Below are positions 35,220-43,715 of a stretch of 64,000 bases of DNA, piece by piece; the first letter of the stretch is position 1, and each line of letters opens with the position of its first letter. Both the position numbers and the translations under genes were made by a program. Origin of the DNA: Psychrobacillus mangrovi (GTDB taxonomy: Bacteria; Bacillota; Bacilli; Bacillales_A; Planococcaceae); assembly GCF_037104765.1 (NCBI RefSeq), contig NZ_JBAWSY010000006.1, forward strand, positions 1-64,000, read 5' to 3'. A model generated the notes under the pieces. That model saw only the letters and a program-made list of their open reading frames with translations, did no database searches and had not been told where the DNA came from.

Positions 35220-35468
35220 ATGGAAATAAATGAAATACAGAAGTTTATATTTCACATGGAGAACGAACAAAGACAGATAATACTAAAGGGAGAAATCGAG
35301 GGCCAATCTGAGGTTCCTTCTTTTGATGACATAAAGTTTAAAGGGGTTCTTGCGTTGCTTAATTCTATTGATAAACAGAATTTCAGCGAATCAGGTAACA
35401 ATGCGGTATTCGACCAGTACTTAATGGAAGTAGAAGAAACAATAAATGAGATGAAAAAATATAATTAA
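35220..35468 (+). CDS. Unknown small acidic protein
   Basis: This 82-residue protein is predicted to be mostly helical and soluble (MEINEIQKFIFHMENEQRQI start, VEETINEMKKY end). There is no known motif. GGAGAG lies at good spacing before the ATG, which supports a real gene. It lies divergently from sspH copy 1 and upstream of a DUF1292 gene on the opposite strand; this gives no functional clue. Confidence 0.55.
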   Translation: MEINEIQKFIFHMENEQRQIILKGEIEGQSEVPSFDDIKFKGVLALLNSIDKQNFSESGNNAVFDQYLMEVEETINEMKKYN

Positions 35469-35565
35469 TTTCAAGATAACGCAGGTTGTCGCGATGGTTT
35501 ATAGCTTTTTCTAATAGAGTATATTCTGTAAAAAAGAGAGGAGTGTATCCTCTCTTAACAACCGT

Positions 35566-35868
35566 TTATTCATCTTCTTCATTAAAGTCTTCTGCTTCTT
35601 CTTGTGCTTGTAAAAAAGCTGCGGATACTTTCTCAAATTCAGCGTCCGTCTCTATTTCCGCTAGCTCCTCACCATCTATAATTTGGAAAAAGAACACATC
35701 TACCTCTTCTACTGTTTCTTCTTGCGCATCATCCGCAAATGCAACAGCTGCATATTCTTTATCCTCAATAGTCAACTTACCAATTACTTCAATTTCTTGT
35801 TCTCGATCTTCTTCATCCAGAACTGTAAGAATTTCTCCAACTTCAATGCCACCCATTTTCTCGTCCAT
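35566..35868 (-). CDS. DUF1292 protein, copy 3
   Basis: This 100-residue DUF1292 paralogue has the most acidic tail of the three (ends AQEEAEDFNEEDE). It has the N-terminal GGIEVGEILTVLDEEDREQEI block and the FEKVSAAF motif. The ATG at 35868 follows GGAGGGG at good spacing. The role is unknown. It is a single gene; the 339 bases up to 36207 carry the promoter for the lipoprotein gene and no other feature I can name. Confidence 0.88.
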   Translation of the reverse strand: MDEKMGGIEVGEILTVLDEEDREQEIEVIGKLTIEDKEYAAVAFADDAQEETVEEVDVFFFQIIDGEELAEIETDAEFEKVSAAFLQAQEEAEDFNEEDE

Positions 35869-36207
35869 TCAAATCCCCTCCTAACATAGATATTTAAAGG
35901 TCTCTAATTATTGTACCCTGTAAATAATCGAATAACCCAATAGGGGCTAATATTTTCTACAAAAAACTTTTACAAATAGAAATTTGAAAATGTAATAAGT
36001 AGATTTATCCCCCCTCTATAAAGCAAAAGTCCTTACTATACATTTCCAGGTCATACCCTTTCTCCTGTTTTTGAAAAATTCAAATAAAACATTCGTTTTT
36101 TGTTTTATCTTCTCTTAAAGTTTTAATACAATTAGTAAAAATAGGATATTTTAAAAGAATTATGGGTTATGAATGAAGGATTTTTCATGCACGCTAGGAG
36201 GGATTAT

Positions 36208-37149
36208 ATGCGAAGCAACAAAAAAGCCTTAGCACTCGGACTAGGCATAACAGTTATATTAGGAGGATGTAACATGGATACTGAGAATACAAAAAGCGCT
36301 GAAAAAGAAACAGTAGCGGCAACAGGAGGTCAAGGAATTGCTTTAAAAACAGAAAACCTAGTGAGCGTCCAGGAGTATACAGGTGAAGGATATGCATTAA
36401 GAAATGGTGAGGAAACGGATAAAATCGCAGAAGCAAATCGCGATGCAATTGAAGTAGCAGTAAAAAAATTCTTCAGTGAAAAATATAAAACAGAAGTAAT
36501 TGTCCATAACTTGGTAGGTGCGGTTGATGGTGTTTCAGTATTCGTAGAATCAGTGGGAGAACCACATTTTCATGCATTTGCTATTGTTCCGATAGATGTA
36601 AAAAGTAAAACAGTAAAAACAGACAGCGTTTGGTCACAGGAAGGCCAAATAGAAAATGCCTTATCAGGCGGATTATTTGCAATGGCTTATGACGAAGAAA
36701 TGGCCAACTTGGATAATTTTGCAAATCTAATAATTAAAGATTACCCTGTTGTCGGTAAAACTAAGGAGGCAGTAGAAAATACTGATACTGGTTACTCAAC
36801 TCCCTATTACTATATGAGTTTTTTTACTGACGTTTTCGATCGTCTTAACTCTATGTACTTAGAAAACCAAAATGTAAGTAAGGAAGAGCTTAGAAATTTC
36901 CTAGATGAAAATAAATTTGAAACGGAAGCTGTAAAAATTACTATAAACCTATTCATGAAAGAAATGAATGTAGATCCAGATAAAGTTACCTATTCACAAA
37001 TAATTTCTGAAATCGAAAGCACGAATGGTTTGCCAAGAGGTGCTTATACTCTTCTATTACACGATAATTTAATTAATAGTAAATATGGAAGTGGTTCGAA
37101 AAACAATAGTATTGAAGAAACTACGATTAATGAAATTATGAAGGAATAG
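36208..37149 (+). CDS. DUF1672-type lipoprotein, candidate immunity protein
   Basis: This lipoprotein of about 313 residues has a signal LGLGITVILGGC (lipobox LGGC) followed by a Glu/Thr/Lys linker. The core (VQEYTGEGYALRNGEETDKI and FHAFAIVPIDVKSKTVKTDSV) matches the DUF1672 lipoprotein family of staphylococci and bacilli. AGGAGGG lies 5-6 bases before the ATG at 36208. It precedes the lipase-like gene by 13 bases, so the two are co-transcribed. S. aureus TslA is neutralised by the lipoprotein TilA; whether TilA and DUF1672 are the same family could not be checked. Anchored outside the membrane, this protein would be well placed to block a secreted phospholipase. Confidence 0.8.
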   Translation: MRSNKKALALGLGITVILGGCNMDTENTKSAEKETVAATGGQGIALKTENLVSVQEYTGEGYALRNGEETDKIAEANRDAIEVAVKKFFSEKYKTEVIVHNLVGAVDGVSVFVESVGEPHFHAFAIVPIDVKSKTVKTDSVWSQEGQIENALSGGLFAMAYDEEMANLDNFANLIIKDYPVVGKTKEAVENTDTGYSTPYYYMSFFTDVFDRLNSMYLENQNVSKEELRNFLDENKFETEAVKITINLFMKEMNVDPDKVTYSQIISEIESTNGLPRGAYTLLLHDNLINSKYGSGSKNNSIEETTINEIMKE

Positions 37150-37162
37150 GAGAATATAACCT

Positions 37163-39247
37163 ATGACTACTATAAATAACATAACTAGTCCGAATACTAA
37201 TGACAGAGATTTAGTTGAGCTAGCAGGCTATCATGCATACCAAAAATACGAGGTTAAAGATATCCTACAAGTTAATGGAAAAGAATTTTATGTTATTAAT
37301 ACACTTTATGATACATCCTCTGGGCTAGATGCATTAACCATTCAAAACTTTGAAACTAAAGAGCTATCCGTAGTATTTGTCGGCAGTGAACAACTAGACA
37401 AAGACTGGATTGGTACAAATACAAAGCTTCTAAGCGATGTTCCTCCTGCTCAAATTCAAGATGCTAAAGTTTATTTTCAGCAGATGAACAATAAATATGG
37501 GGAAATTTCTTCAGTCTCAGGAAATTCACTTGCTGGTGCTTTAACGAACGCTGTAGCCATCGAGAATCCTCAAGTAAAAGCCGTGACGTTAAATCCTGCC
37601 ATTCTTCCATCTGGTATGGTTGACCCTACTAAAAATTATGCCAACATTACTAATTACTATAGTAAATATGATTTCCTGACTGGCACTGAAGAGACTATAG
37701 GAATGGGAGATCGAATTCCGGGTAACAAATACGGAATAAATAATGGAATTCCCATGTTTTCGATGCTTGGCTCCAACCATACTGGTTATGTAGAAGCGGA
37801 TGCGGAGGGTAAATTTAAAATCGAAGTCGGCTTAAAAGGAGAGCCTGGTCACGGATTTATTTATGTTGGAGCCGATGATCATATTGTAACAAGTATTTGG
37901 TCCGGTTCTCCTTTGTATGGAGGCCAAACTGAAAAGATTCTTATAAACAAAGAAAACATGATCTTGCTTTCAAATGGAATAAGGGACCAAGTGAAAGGCC
38001 GTATCACAAATGTTAGAGACTATATCAGAAATTCTGTAAGCATTGTGGAGGATGAAAGTGCTCGATTTAATCAGCGAGTAACGGAGCTACAAGAAACTTT
38101 TCAATATATGTTTGAAGAGCTTGCTGGTGACCCAGTATTTAATGGTATTGCCAAAACAGGATTGATTATTAAAAGTTGTATAGATGAACTTTTATCACTT
38201 CTTGATTCAGCTGAGGCAAGATGCAGAATTCTAAATAGCATTTTAAACTCTAAGCCTGCTGAATTAATTGAATTTATTTTTTCAATAAATTTAGACGTTG
38301 AAGGACTCTTTGCTCCCGCAAAAGCTTATTTAAATCAATTAAAAGTAGATGTTGATCATTTAGTGGAAAGTGCACAGAATGTCGTTCAGAATGATATTCC
38401 AGAATTATTTAAAGGCGGGAAAGACTTTTTTGTGGATGCAGTTGTAGGGGAATTCAATGCTCACTATAACATTCTCAATGGAAATAAGGATAAAGTATAT
38501 AAACAACTAAATGATTACGAGTCTCAAGTTTATGACATAGCCTCTTCTTTTCACAACAAAGATCAAAATTTGGCAACTTCTATCAATTCAGGTTCTTTTC
38601 TAGATGATGGAGTAGATTCCATTCAAAAAACAGATGTTTTTGCAATTGAACCTTCCCCTTACGTTGTAGTTGGGATGAAAATAAAGGAGGTACAAGTGGA
38701 ACTTGCCCATCAACATATGAACGCAATTGGAATATCCATATTAACTCCTATACTTTTAAGTTTAGAAGCATTGCTATTGCTAATCGAAACAGCATTATCA
38801 ACAATCATAATAGCTGTTAAGGCAGCATTAAACGTTGGTTTGTATGGAAATCCTGTTAGCTTACTCATTAGTTTATTCACTAACTACGAGGAAAGAATTA
38901 GAAGTGCTGTTCAAAGTGCGTTAGAACCTCTTGAGGAGATGGAGGTAACCGTGGAAGGTCTCCGAAAAGGCTTTGGTCGTATGCTTGCAAATCTTCCCGA
39001 AATGCTAAATAATTTTAAACCATATATAGATACAGCCATTTTTGAACCTGGGAAGTATGAAAATGTAAGAATATATAACGTTTCCGCATTAGCTATACTA
39101 GACGAAATGGAACTTCTTTTTAATGATATAGTCTTCCAATTATCCAATGAAAAAGCCAATTCGATTGAAGCTACATTAGAAATCTCTCAAAACGTCTTAG
39201 GAAATATACAGATTTTAAAAGAACAGGTGCATCGGGTAACATTATAG
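37163..39247 (+). CDS. Lipase-like protein with long helical C-terminus, candidate type VII secreted toxin
   Basis: In this 694-residue protein, residues 1 to about 240 form an alpha/beta-hydrolase of the lipase-3/Mbeg1-like type: an N-terminal DLVELAGYHAYQ helix, GNSLAG nucleophile box (Ser122), Asp170 in YYSKYDFLT and His206 in GSNHTGYV as likely triad. From about 265 to 694 it is almost entirely helical, with long heptad-like segments and a hydrophobic stretch near 530-575. There is no signal peptide. An enzyme domain first and a helical domain last is the reverse-domain layout described for S. aureus TslA, a phospholipase secreted by the type VII system. No small helical partner gene is found next to it here. 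Confidence 0.8.
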   Translation: MTTINNITSPNTNDRDLVELAGYHAYQKYEVKDILQVNGKEFYVINTLYDTSSGLDALTIQNFETKELSVVFVGSEQLDKDWIGTNTKLLSDVPPAQIQDAKVYFQQMNNKYGEISSVSGNSLAGALTNAVAIENPQVKAVTLNPAILPSGMVDPTKNYANITNYYSKYDFLTGTEETIGMGDRIPGNKYGINNGIPMFSMLGSNHTGYVEADAEGKFKIEVGLKGEPGHGFIYVGADDHIVTSIWSGSPLYGGQTEKILINKENMILLSNGIRDQVKGRITNVRDYIRNSVSIVEDESARFNQRVTELQETFQYMFEELAGDPVFNGIAKTGLIIKSCIDELLSLLDSAEARCRILNSILNSKPAELIEFIFSINLDVEGLFAPAKAYLNQLKVDVDHLVESAQNVVQNDIPELFKGGKDFFVDAVVGEFNAHYNILNGNKDKVYKQLNDYESQVYDIASSFHNKDQNLATSINSGSFLDDGVDSIQKTDVFAIEPSPYVVVGMKIKEVQVELAHQHMNAIGISILTPILLSLEALLLLIETALSTIIIAVKAALNVGLYGNPVSLLISLFTNYEERIRSAVQSALEPLEEMEVTVEGLRKGFGRMLANLPEMLNNFKPYIDTAIFEPGKYENVRIYNVSALAILDEMELLFNDIVFQLSNEKANSIEATLEISQNVLGNIQILKEQVHRVTL

Positions 39248-39286
39248 TTTTATATAACTGAAAATTCCAAATTTATTAAGAAAGAA

Positions 39287-39323
39287 AAAGACAAAGAGGG
39301 ATCTACTCCCCTTTGTCTTTTTT
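39287..39323. terminator. Bidirectional terminator between the lipase and DUF5667 genes
   Basis: AAAGACAAAGAGGG pairs with CCCCTTTGTCTTT, followed by TTTT. The hairpin overlaps the last codons of the minus-strand gene. Confidence 0.8.
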
Positions 39324-40604
39324 CCCGTTATTCGATTTTTCCTTTTCGTTATTTCCTTGTTGTCTAGCCTCGGAGTCTTGTTTCTGTGCTGCACCCTTTA
39401 TAGCATCTTCTTCAGCTTTCGCTGCCGCTTCTTTATGTTTAGCCTCTGCTTTTGATTTCGCTTCTTCAGCTTTTAGTGCTGCTTCCTTTTGATTAGCTTC
39501 TGCTTTTGCTGCTTCATCTTTTTGCTTAGCTTCTTCTTTTACTTTCTTTTCTTCTGCTTTCAGTGCGGCTTCCTTTTGTTTAACTTCTGCTTTTGCTTTC
39601 TCTTCTTCAGCCTTTTTTGCTACTTCTTCGGCTTTTGATTTTGCTTCTTCCGCTTTTTTAGCGGCCTCTTGTTTTTTCTCTTCAGCTTTCGAAGATGATT
39701 CTTGTACTTTTGGTGCAACTGGTGTCTTAGTATCTTTAACTTTAGGTACCATAACTGTTGAAGTAGCTACTACTTGTTCCGTAGATTCTTCTAGTACTTT
39801 ATTTTCCTCTTCTAGGGGTGCTTCTTCTTTTGAATCTGTTGTGTTTTCCTCAACAGTATCATCGGAATCTACTTCTTCAGTCGGTTCTATAGGTTCAGTT
39901 GCTTCTTCCTCTGCCGTTTCTTCTGTTTCCTCTTTTTCAAGCTTAGCAAGTTTTTTCTCTATCTTTTTAGCCAATCTTTCTTCAGCTTTTACAACATTTT
40001 TAGCAAGTGCTTCTTTAGCTTTTGTATTTTCTACTTTTTCTAAAGCTGCTTGTAAAGCATGAAGATTTGATGAGAATTTTGCTTCTAGATCAGCATAAGC
40101 TGGATCTACTTCGGATTCTTCCTCCGTTGCACCGTCTTCATTAACGGGAGCATTTTCATTTGCAACTTCATCCGTAGTGTCTTGTTCAACGCTTTCTTTA
40201 TACTTAGCTAAAGCCTCGTCTTGTTGTTCTATCGCTAATTGTAATGTTTCAATTGCCTTCTCTTCATCACCTTGTTCAAATAATGCAGTCGCTTCAAGAA
40301 TTCGTTCTTCCGCTAATGCGCTAAGCAATTCTGCTTCTTTCATGTCATCGAATGTGAAAGCCAATTGCACACTTTCTTGCAATGATTTAAGAAAATAGAA
40401 AAAATCACCTGGTAATAACGCAGGTTCTTCCGTATCATTTGTATCTTCCGTAACTCCAGATTCTACTTCTAAGTCATCCTCTACTGTAGTTGTGGAATCA
40501 TTCGTTTCTGCAAATGTAGGACTAACACCTACAAGAAACACAAGGAAAGCAACAATTATAGATGCAAGCAATGTGTTTCGCAAATTTCCTTTAAAATTGG
40601 ACAT
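39303..40604 (-). CDS. Secreted DUF5667 protein with Lys/Ala/Glu-rich tail
   Basis: This 433-residue protein has a signal peptide (residues 1-32, cleavage near FAE), then a DUF5667 domain around LLPGDFFYFLKSLQESVQLA and a helical pair (about 65-210). An acidic Thr/Glu linker follows, and then a coiled-coil tail of repeated KAEEAKSKAEE-type units (about 305-420). The C-terminus is basic and has no LPxTG or membrane anchor. The c-di-GMP-I riboswitch in its leader suggests that it is made in the motile/sessile switch, perhaps as a matrix or wall-bound protein (inference). AGAGAGGAG precedes the ATG. Confidence 0.82.
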   Translation of the reverse strand: MSNFKGNLRNTLLASIIVAFLVFLVGVSPTFAETNDSTTTVEDDLEVESGVTEDTNDTEEPALLPGDFFYFLKSLQESVQLAFTFDDMKEAELLSALAEERILEATALFEQGDEEKAIETLQLAIEQQDEALAKYKESVEQDTTDEVANENAPVNEDGATEEESEVDPAYADLEAKFSSNLHALQAALEKVENTKAKEALAKNVVKAEERLAKKIEKKLAKLEKEETEETAEEEATEPIEPTEEVDSDDTVEENTTDSKEEAPLEEENKVLEESTEQVVATSTVMVPKVKDTKTPVAPKVQESSSKAEEKKQEAAKKAEEAKSKAEEVAKKAEEEKAKAEVKQKEAALKAEEKKVKEEAKQKDEAAKAEANQKEAALKAEEAKSKAEAKHKEAAAKAEEDAIKGAAQKQDSEARQQGNNEKEKSNNGKKDKGE

Positions 40605-40687
40605 AAAAAAACTCCTCTCTCCTATTAAAAATAGAAATACAAGGAAGAATGGTGAATTGAACCTTATTCAAGTTTTCATCCATATTC

Positions 40688-40765
40688 TTCGGTAGTTCAG
40701 CCACCATAGCCGCTAGACGTTAGGTCTGAAACTTTGCGTCTTTATCTTTCGACAAATTTGCCTTT
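40688..40765 (-). promoter_or_regulatory. c-di-GMP-I (GEMM) riboswitch
   Basis: The minus strand reads GGCAAATTTGTCGAAAGAT, then AAGACGCAAAGTTTCAG, CCTAACGTC, and ATGGTGGCTGAACTACCG. These are the conserved P1b GNRA-type tetraloop stem with the GACGCAAAG receptor-side block and the closing P1c stem of the GEMM class. It lies about 85 bases before the DUF5667 protein start. No strong terminator was seen between aptamer and start, but GAAGAAT...CCATTCTTC could form a switch stem. Confidence 0.92.
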
Positions 40766-40965
40766 TTCGAATAAGTATCTACATCTAAATAATGCAAGTC
40801 CCTATCAAGGACAATTATATATTACTAGATTATAGATATCTATCTATTTTTAACTAATTTATCTGCGTACTTTTGGCTATGAAAAAGCACCCCCAATTAT
40901 TAGTGAGGTCACTAAACAAGTTAGATTGTACATGACGTAATTGTTTTTTGAACAAAAAAGCACTT

Positions 40966-40985
40966 ACTGTTCAAAATTGAACAGT
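40966..40985. promoter_or_regulatory. Near-perfect 20-base palindrome
   Basis: ACTGTTCAAAATTGAACAGT matches its reverse complement except for the central pair. It lies in a 350-base gene-free stretch (40766-41121) and may be an operator, but no gene start is close on either strand. Confidence 0.4.
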
Positions 40986-41121
40986 ATAGCAATGTATGAA
41001 CTTAAATTGAGTGTTTCTTGGGTTGAAATCATGGGGGCCTACCTGCATTTACTTTAATTTATTATATCGGACAACGATGTTTTATTAGATAGAAGAAAGG
41101 CTTAATTGTAAGCATACAATA

Positions 41122-41248
41122 GTTGATTAGAGTGGAGGGCGGCGACTCCAGCCGGAATAGCATGAGCTGAAGACCCTGGACTGAGCGTAGCGAGGGAAGC
41201 GGCTGAAGCCATGCCGGCGGAAAGCGTCCGCCTGGAACGGAAATCAAC
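41122..41248. repeat. GC-rich intergenic hairpin repeat
   Basis: A 127-base block of far higher GC than its surroundings is bounded by GTTGATT and AATCAAC. It contains GGAGGGCGGCGACTCC, GAGCGTAGCGAGGGAAGCGG and GGCGGAAAGCGTCCGCC. I recognise this as a repeat type found in intergenic regions of many Bacillaceae genomes. It has no coding capacity of its own. Confidence 0.7.
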
Positions 41249-41257
41249 GTGGCCAGA

Positions 41258-41299
41258 CAAAAAGCGAGTATGTGAACGAAATGTCGTTCACATACTCGC
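41258..41299 (-). terminator. Strong terminator of sspH copy 2
   Basis: A perfect 16-bp stem GCGAGTATGTGAACGA with its complement around AATG, followed by TTTTTG on the minus strand. Confidence 0.9.
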
Positions 41300-41343
41300 T
41301 AATAGATACCTTAAAAAGTGCCTTATAGGTAAGTGTAATTATG

Positions 41344-41523
41344 TTACTGCTCCATTAAGCTTGAGACAGATACACTTTGTTTATTATCTGGTTCATCAAG
41401 GGAATGGATTGTAGCTTTGCCATTTCCTTTGTCTACATGCTCAATATAAATATTTTCACCATTATAGGTTACATTAATCATATTAGGGGAAAAAACAATC
41501 TCTTCTGCTCGTTGTGCATTCAT
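41344..41523 (-). CDS. sspH: H-type small acid-soluble spore protein, copy 2
   Basis: This 59-residue SspH paralogue has MNAQRAEEIVFSPNMINVTY, NGENIYIEHVD and SVSSLMEQ at the end. By eye it shares about 60 percent identity with copy 1. AGGAGGTG lies 8-9 bases before the ATG at 41523; the longer frame at 41532 is leader. It is expected to be forespore-expressed, like copy 1. Confidence 0.88.
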   Translation of the reverse strand: MNAQRAEEIVFSPNMINVTYNGENIYIEHVDKGNGKATIHSLDEPDNKQSVSVSSLMEQ

Positions 41524-41615
41524 TGCTTCCACCTCCTTTTAATTTTAAATCTTTATTATATTTTCCCACTCTTACTTTGATATACGCTGTAAATTTATTT
41601 TCCATTATCTAATTG

Positions 41616-43520
41616 TCACTCATTATGTCTTTTCTTTATTTCTTTTGAAACTTTTTTCAACGCTTTTTTAGATCCTCTTTCTATATCACGTTGAAATTTA
41701 CGTTCTTCGTAACGAACAAATATTGTATTTAAATCGTATCCCTCTGGATATAACTCTGTTGCTTTTACTTCTAGCTGAATTCTTTTTACATTTACCTTTA
41801 ATATTTCATTATTATAGAACACTAATACATTATTGAGATTATCTTTTTTCTCATATACAATACCTGAATCATTTTGTTCCATTAATTTTACTCTGTCCCC
41901 TTTTTCAAATTCATAAGTGGTTTCATCTTGAATAGTCGTTTGAATAGGCTTTTTAATTTTATTGTCTCTAACCCGTTCTAAATCATAGTTTTTATTTTCA
42001 ATATAATGCTGTGCCTTTTGCAGTACCTTTTCACGTAAATTCATTTTTTTTGAAATCCAAAGTGCGTTACTGTCTCCTGATTTACCTATTAATAGCTTAT
42101 ACATCGGCTCTAATGTTTCACTATTAAATTGCATTGCGGCATTCATGAAGTCACTATGAATTTCGGAGTAGCGTTTTATTTCCCCGTAATGAGTGGTAGC
42201 AACGGTTATACACCCCATTTGATAAAACTCCTCGAGAATAGCAATGGCTAGCCCAGCACCTTCATTCGGTTCTGTCCCACTTCCGATTTCATCAAAAAGT
42301 AGTAGCGTATTATTAGTGGACGCACCCATAATCTCAGATATATTTTTCATATGAGATGAAAAAGTACTAAGGGAATTTTCAATGCTTTGATTATCTCCAA
42401 TATCCACAAACAGCTGATCAAACACAGCTATTTCCGTACTTTCATCTGCCTCAATATGAAACCCTGACATGACAGCTAATGTTAATATTCCTATTGTTTT
42501 TAAAACAACTGTTTTACCACCAGCATTGGGACCAGTAATAATTAAGCTGCGATAGTCATTTCCTATTTCGAAATCTAAAGGTACAATATTTCCAGACAAA
42601 AGCGGATGCTTACAATTCGTCAGTTTAATGTATCCATGATTATTTAGCCTAGGCTCAATTCCATCCATTTTTTTACTAAACTTTGCCTTTGCAAAAATCA
42701 TGTCATACTGACCTATTAGTTCAATATTGATGTTTATTTGTCTTGTTTCTTCAAGAATACTTCCTGAAAGTGTCGCTAAGATTTGATACTCCTCTATGGA
42801 TTCCTCTGCCTTAAGCACAGCCAATTCTGTATTTAGTTTTGAAATAGCTGCTGGTTCAATAAACACGGTGGACCCTTTAGAAGAAACCTCGACGATTGTG
42901 CCCGCGACTTGGTTTTTATAAGATGCCTTAATAGGAATCGTAAAACGATCATCTTTTTTACTAATGAAGAATTCTTGAATATACTCTTTGTAAGCACTAC
43001 TTTTCAGGAACTTATTTAATCTTTCTTCTATCTTTTCTTCAGCTTTAGCGATATGATTTCGTATTCGCTTTAATTCCTTACTAGCTTCCGAATCGACTCT
43101 GTTTCCTCTTATCGAATGATTAATATTTTCTTCTATGTCTCTAAATTCCATCATCGAGTGAGAATAAGAATGGAGAACTGGAGCAAAAAATTCTTTATCT
43201 AACATGAATTTCTTTATCGTTCTACATCCTCTTAAAAAGTCCGATATAGCCACTAATTCAGATGGTCCTAAAATCATTCCCTTTTCAAGCTTTTCTATAT
43301 GAAGATTTATATTGGAGATACCTTTCAGAGGAAGATGACTTTCAGCATCTAATAATTTCCTAGCCTCTGTCGTTTCATTTAACTTGTTTTGCACCACCTT
43401 CATATTCGTGCTTGGTTGAAGCTTATCAAGTAATTCCTTACCTAAACTACTCACACAATGTAATTTCACCATTTCCTTTAATTCGTTATATTGTAATTTT
43501 TCATATGTCATCGTATTCAC
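41616..43520 (-). CDS. MutS2-like DNA-binding ATPase lacking the Smr domain
   Basis: This 634-residue MutS-superfamily protein has a helical clamp/lever part (1-280), the P-loop GPNAGGKT (330-337), and LLLFDEIGSGTEPNEGAGLA (Walker B and ABC-type signature region). It then has THYGEIKRYSE and a C-terminal KOW-like EKGDRVKLMEQNDSG segment. Standard MutS2 has about 785 residues and ends in an Smr nuclease domain; here the protein ends at a basic helix (KKALKKVSKEIKKRHNE) with no Smr. It may be a MutS2 paralogue acting on branched DNA or on ribosomes. The GTG start at 43520 has AAGGAGGAC at good spacing. Confidence 0.88.
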   Translation of the reverse strand: MNTMTYEKLQYNELKEMVKLHCVSSLGKELLDKLQPSTNMKVVQNKLNETTEARKLLDAESHLPLKGISNINLHIEKLEKGMILGPSELVAISDFLRGCRTIKKFMLDKEFFAPVLHSYSHSMMEFRDIEENINHSIRGNRVDSEASKELKRIRNHIAKAEEKIEERLNKFLKSSAYKEYIQEFFISKKDDRFTIPIKASYKNQVAGTIVEVSSKGSTVFIEPAAISKLNTELAVLKAEESIEEYQILATLSGSILEETRQININIELIGQYDMIFAKAKFSKKMDGIEPRLNNHGYIKLTNCKHPLLSGNIVPLDFEIGNDYRSLIITGPNAGGKTVVLKTIGILTLAVMSGFHIEADESTEIAVFDQLFVDIGDNQSIENSLSTFSSHMKNISEIMGASTNNTLLLFDEIGSGTEPNEGAGLAIAILEEFYQMGCITVATTHYGEIKRYSEIHSDFMNAAMQFNSETLEPMYKLLIGKSGDSNALWISKKMNLREKVLQKAQHYIENKNYDLERVRDNKIKKPIQTTIQDETTYEFEKGDRVKLMEQNDSGIVYEKKDNLNNVLVFYNNEILKVNVKRIQLEVKATELYPEGYDLNTIFVRYEERKFQRDIERGSKKALKKVSKEIKKRHNE

Positions 43521-43636
43521 GTGTAGTCCTCCTTAAATAATTTGAAAGCGTAAGGCGCCCGCATAACCGTAACAAGCTTTGCACAGAAGCAAATTGGCAT
43601 TTGACCTCGATATGCTGGCGATTGTCTTAAATAATA

Positions 43637-43715
43637 AATGCCCGCAAGAAGCTTACCTACCATTCCATTTTCACGGATCACATCGGAAAATGAATAGAAA
43701 GCTCCTGCGGGCATT
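43637..43715. repeat. Long two-part hairpin upstream of the MutS2-like gene
   Basis: AATGCCCGCA at 43637-43646 pairs with TGCGGGCATT at 43706-43715; inside, AAGCTT/AAGCT and CATTTTC/GAAAATG pair again. The GC-rich outer stem stands out from the AT-rich surroundings. It could be a structured RNA or a palindromic repeat unit. The 300 bases from 43716 to 44021 have no gene. Confidence 0.55.

Noticed and set aside
43517..43714. 65-residue minus-strand frame through the hairpin upstream of the MutS2-like gene
   Set aside because: Its sequence is explained by the inverted repeat and it lacks a ribosome site; MutS2 starts at its end with its own site.
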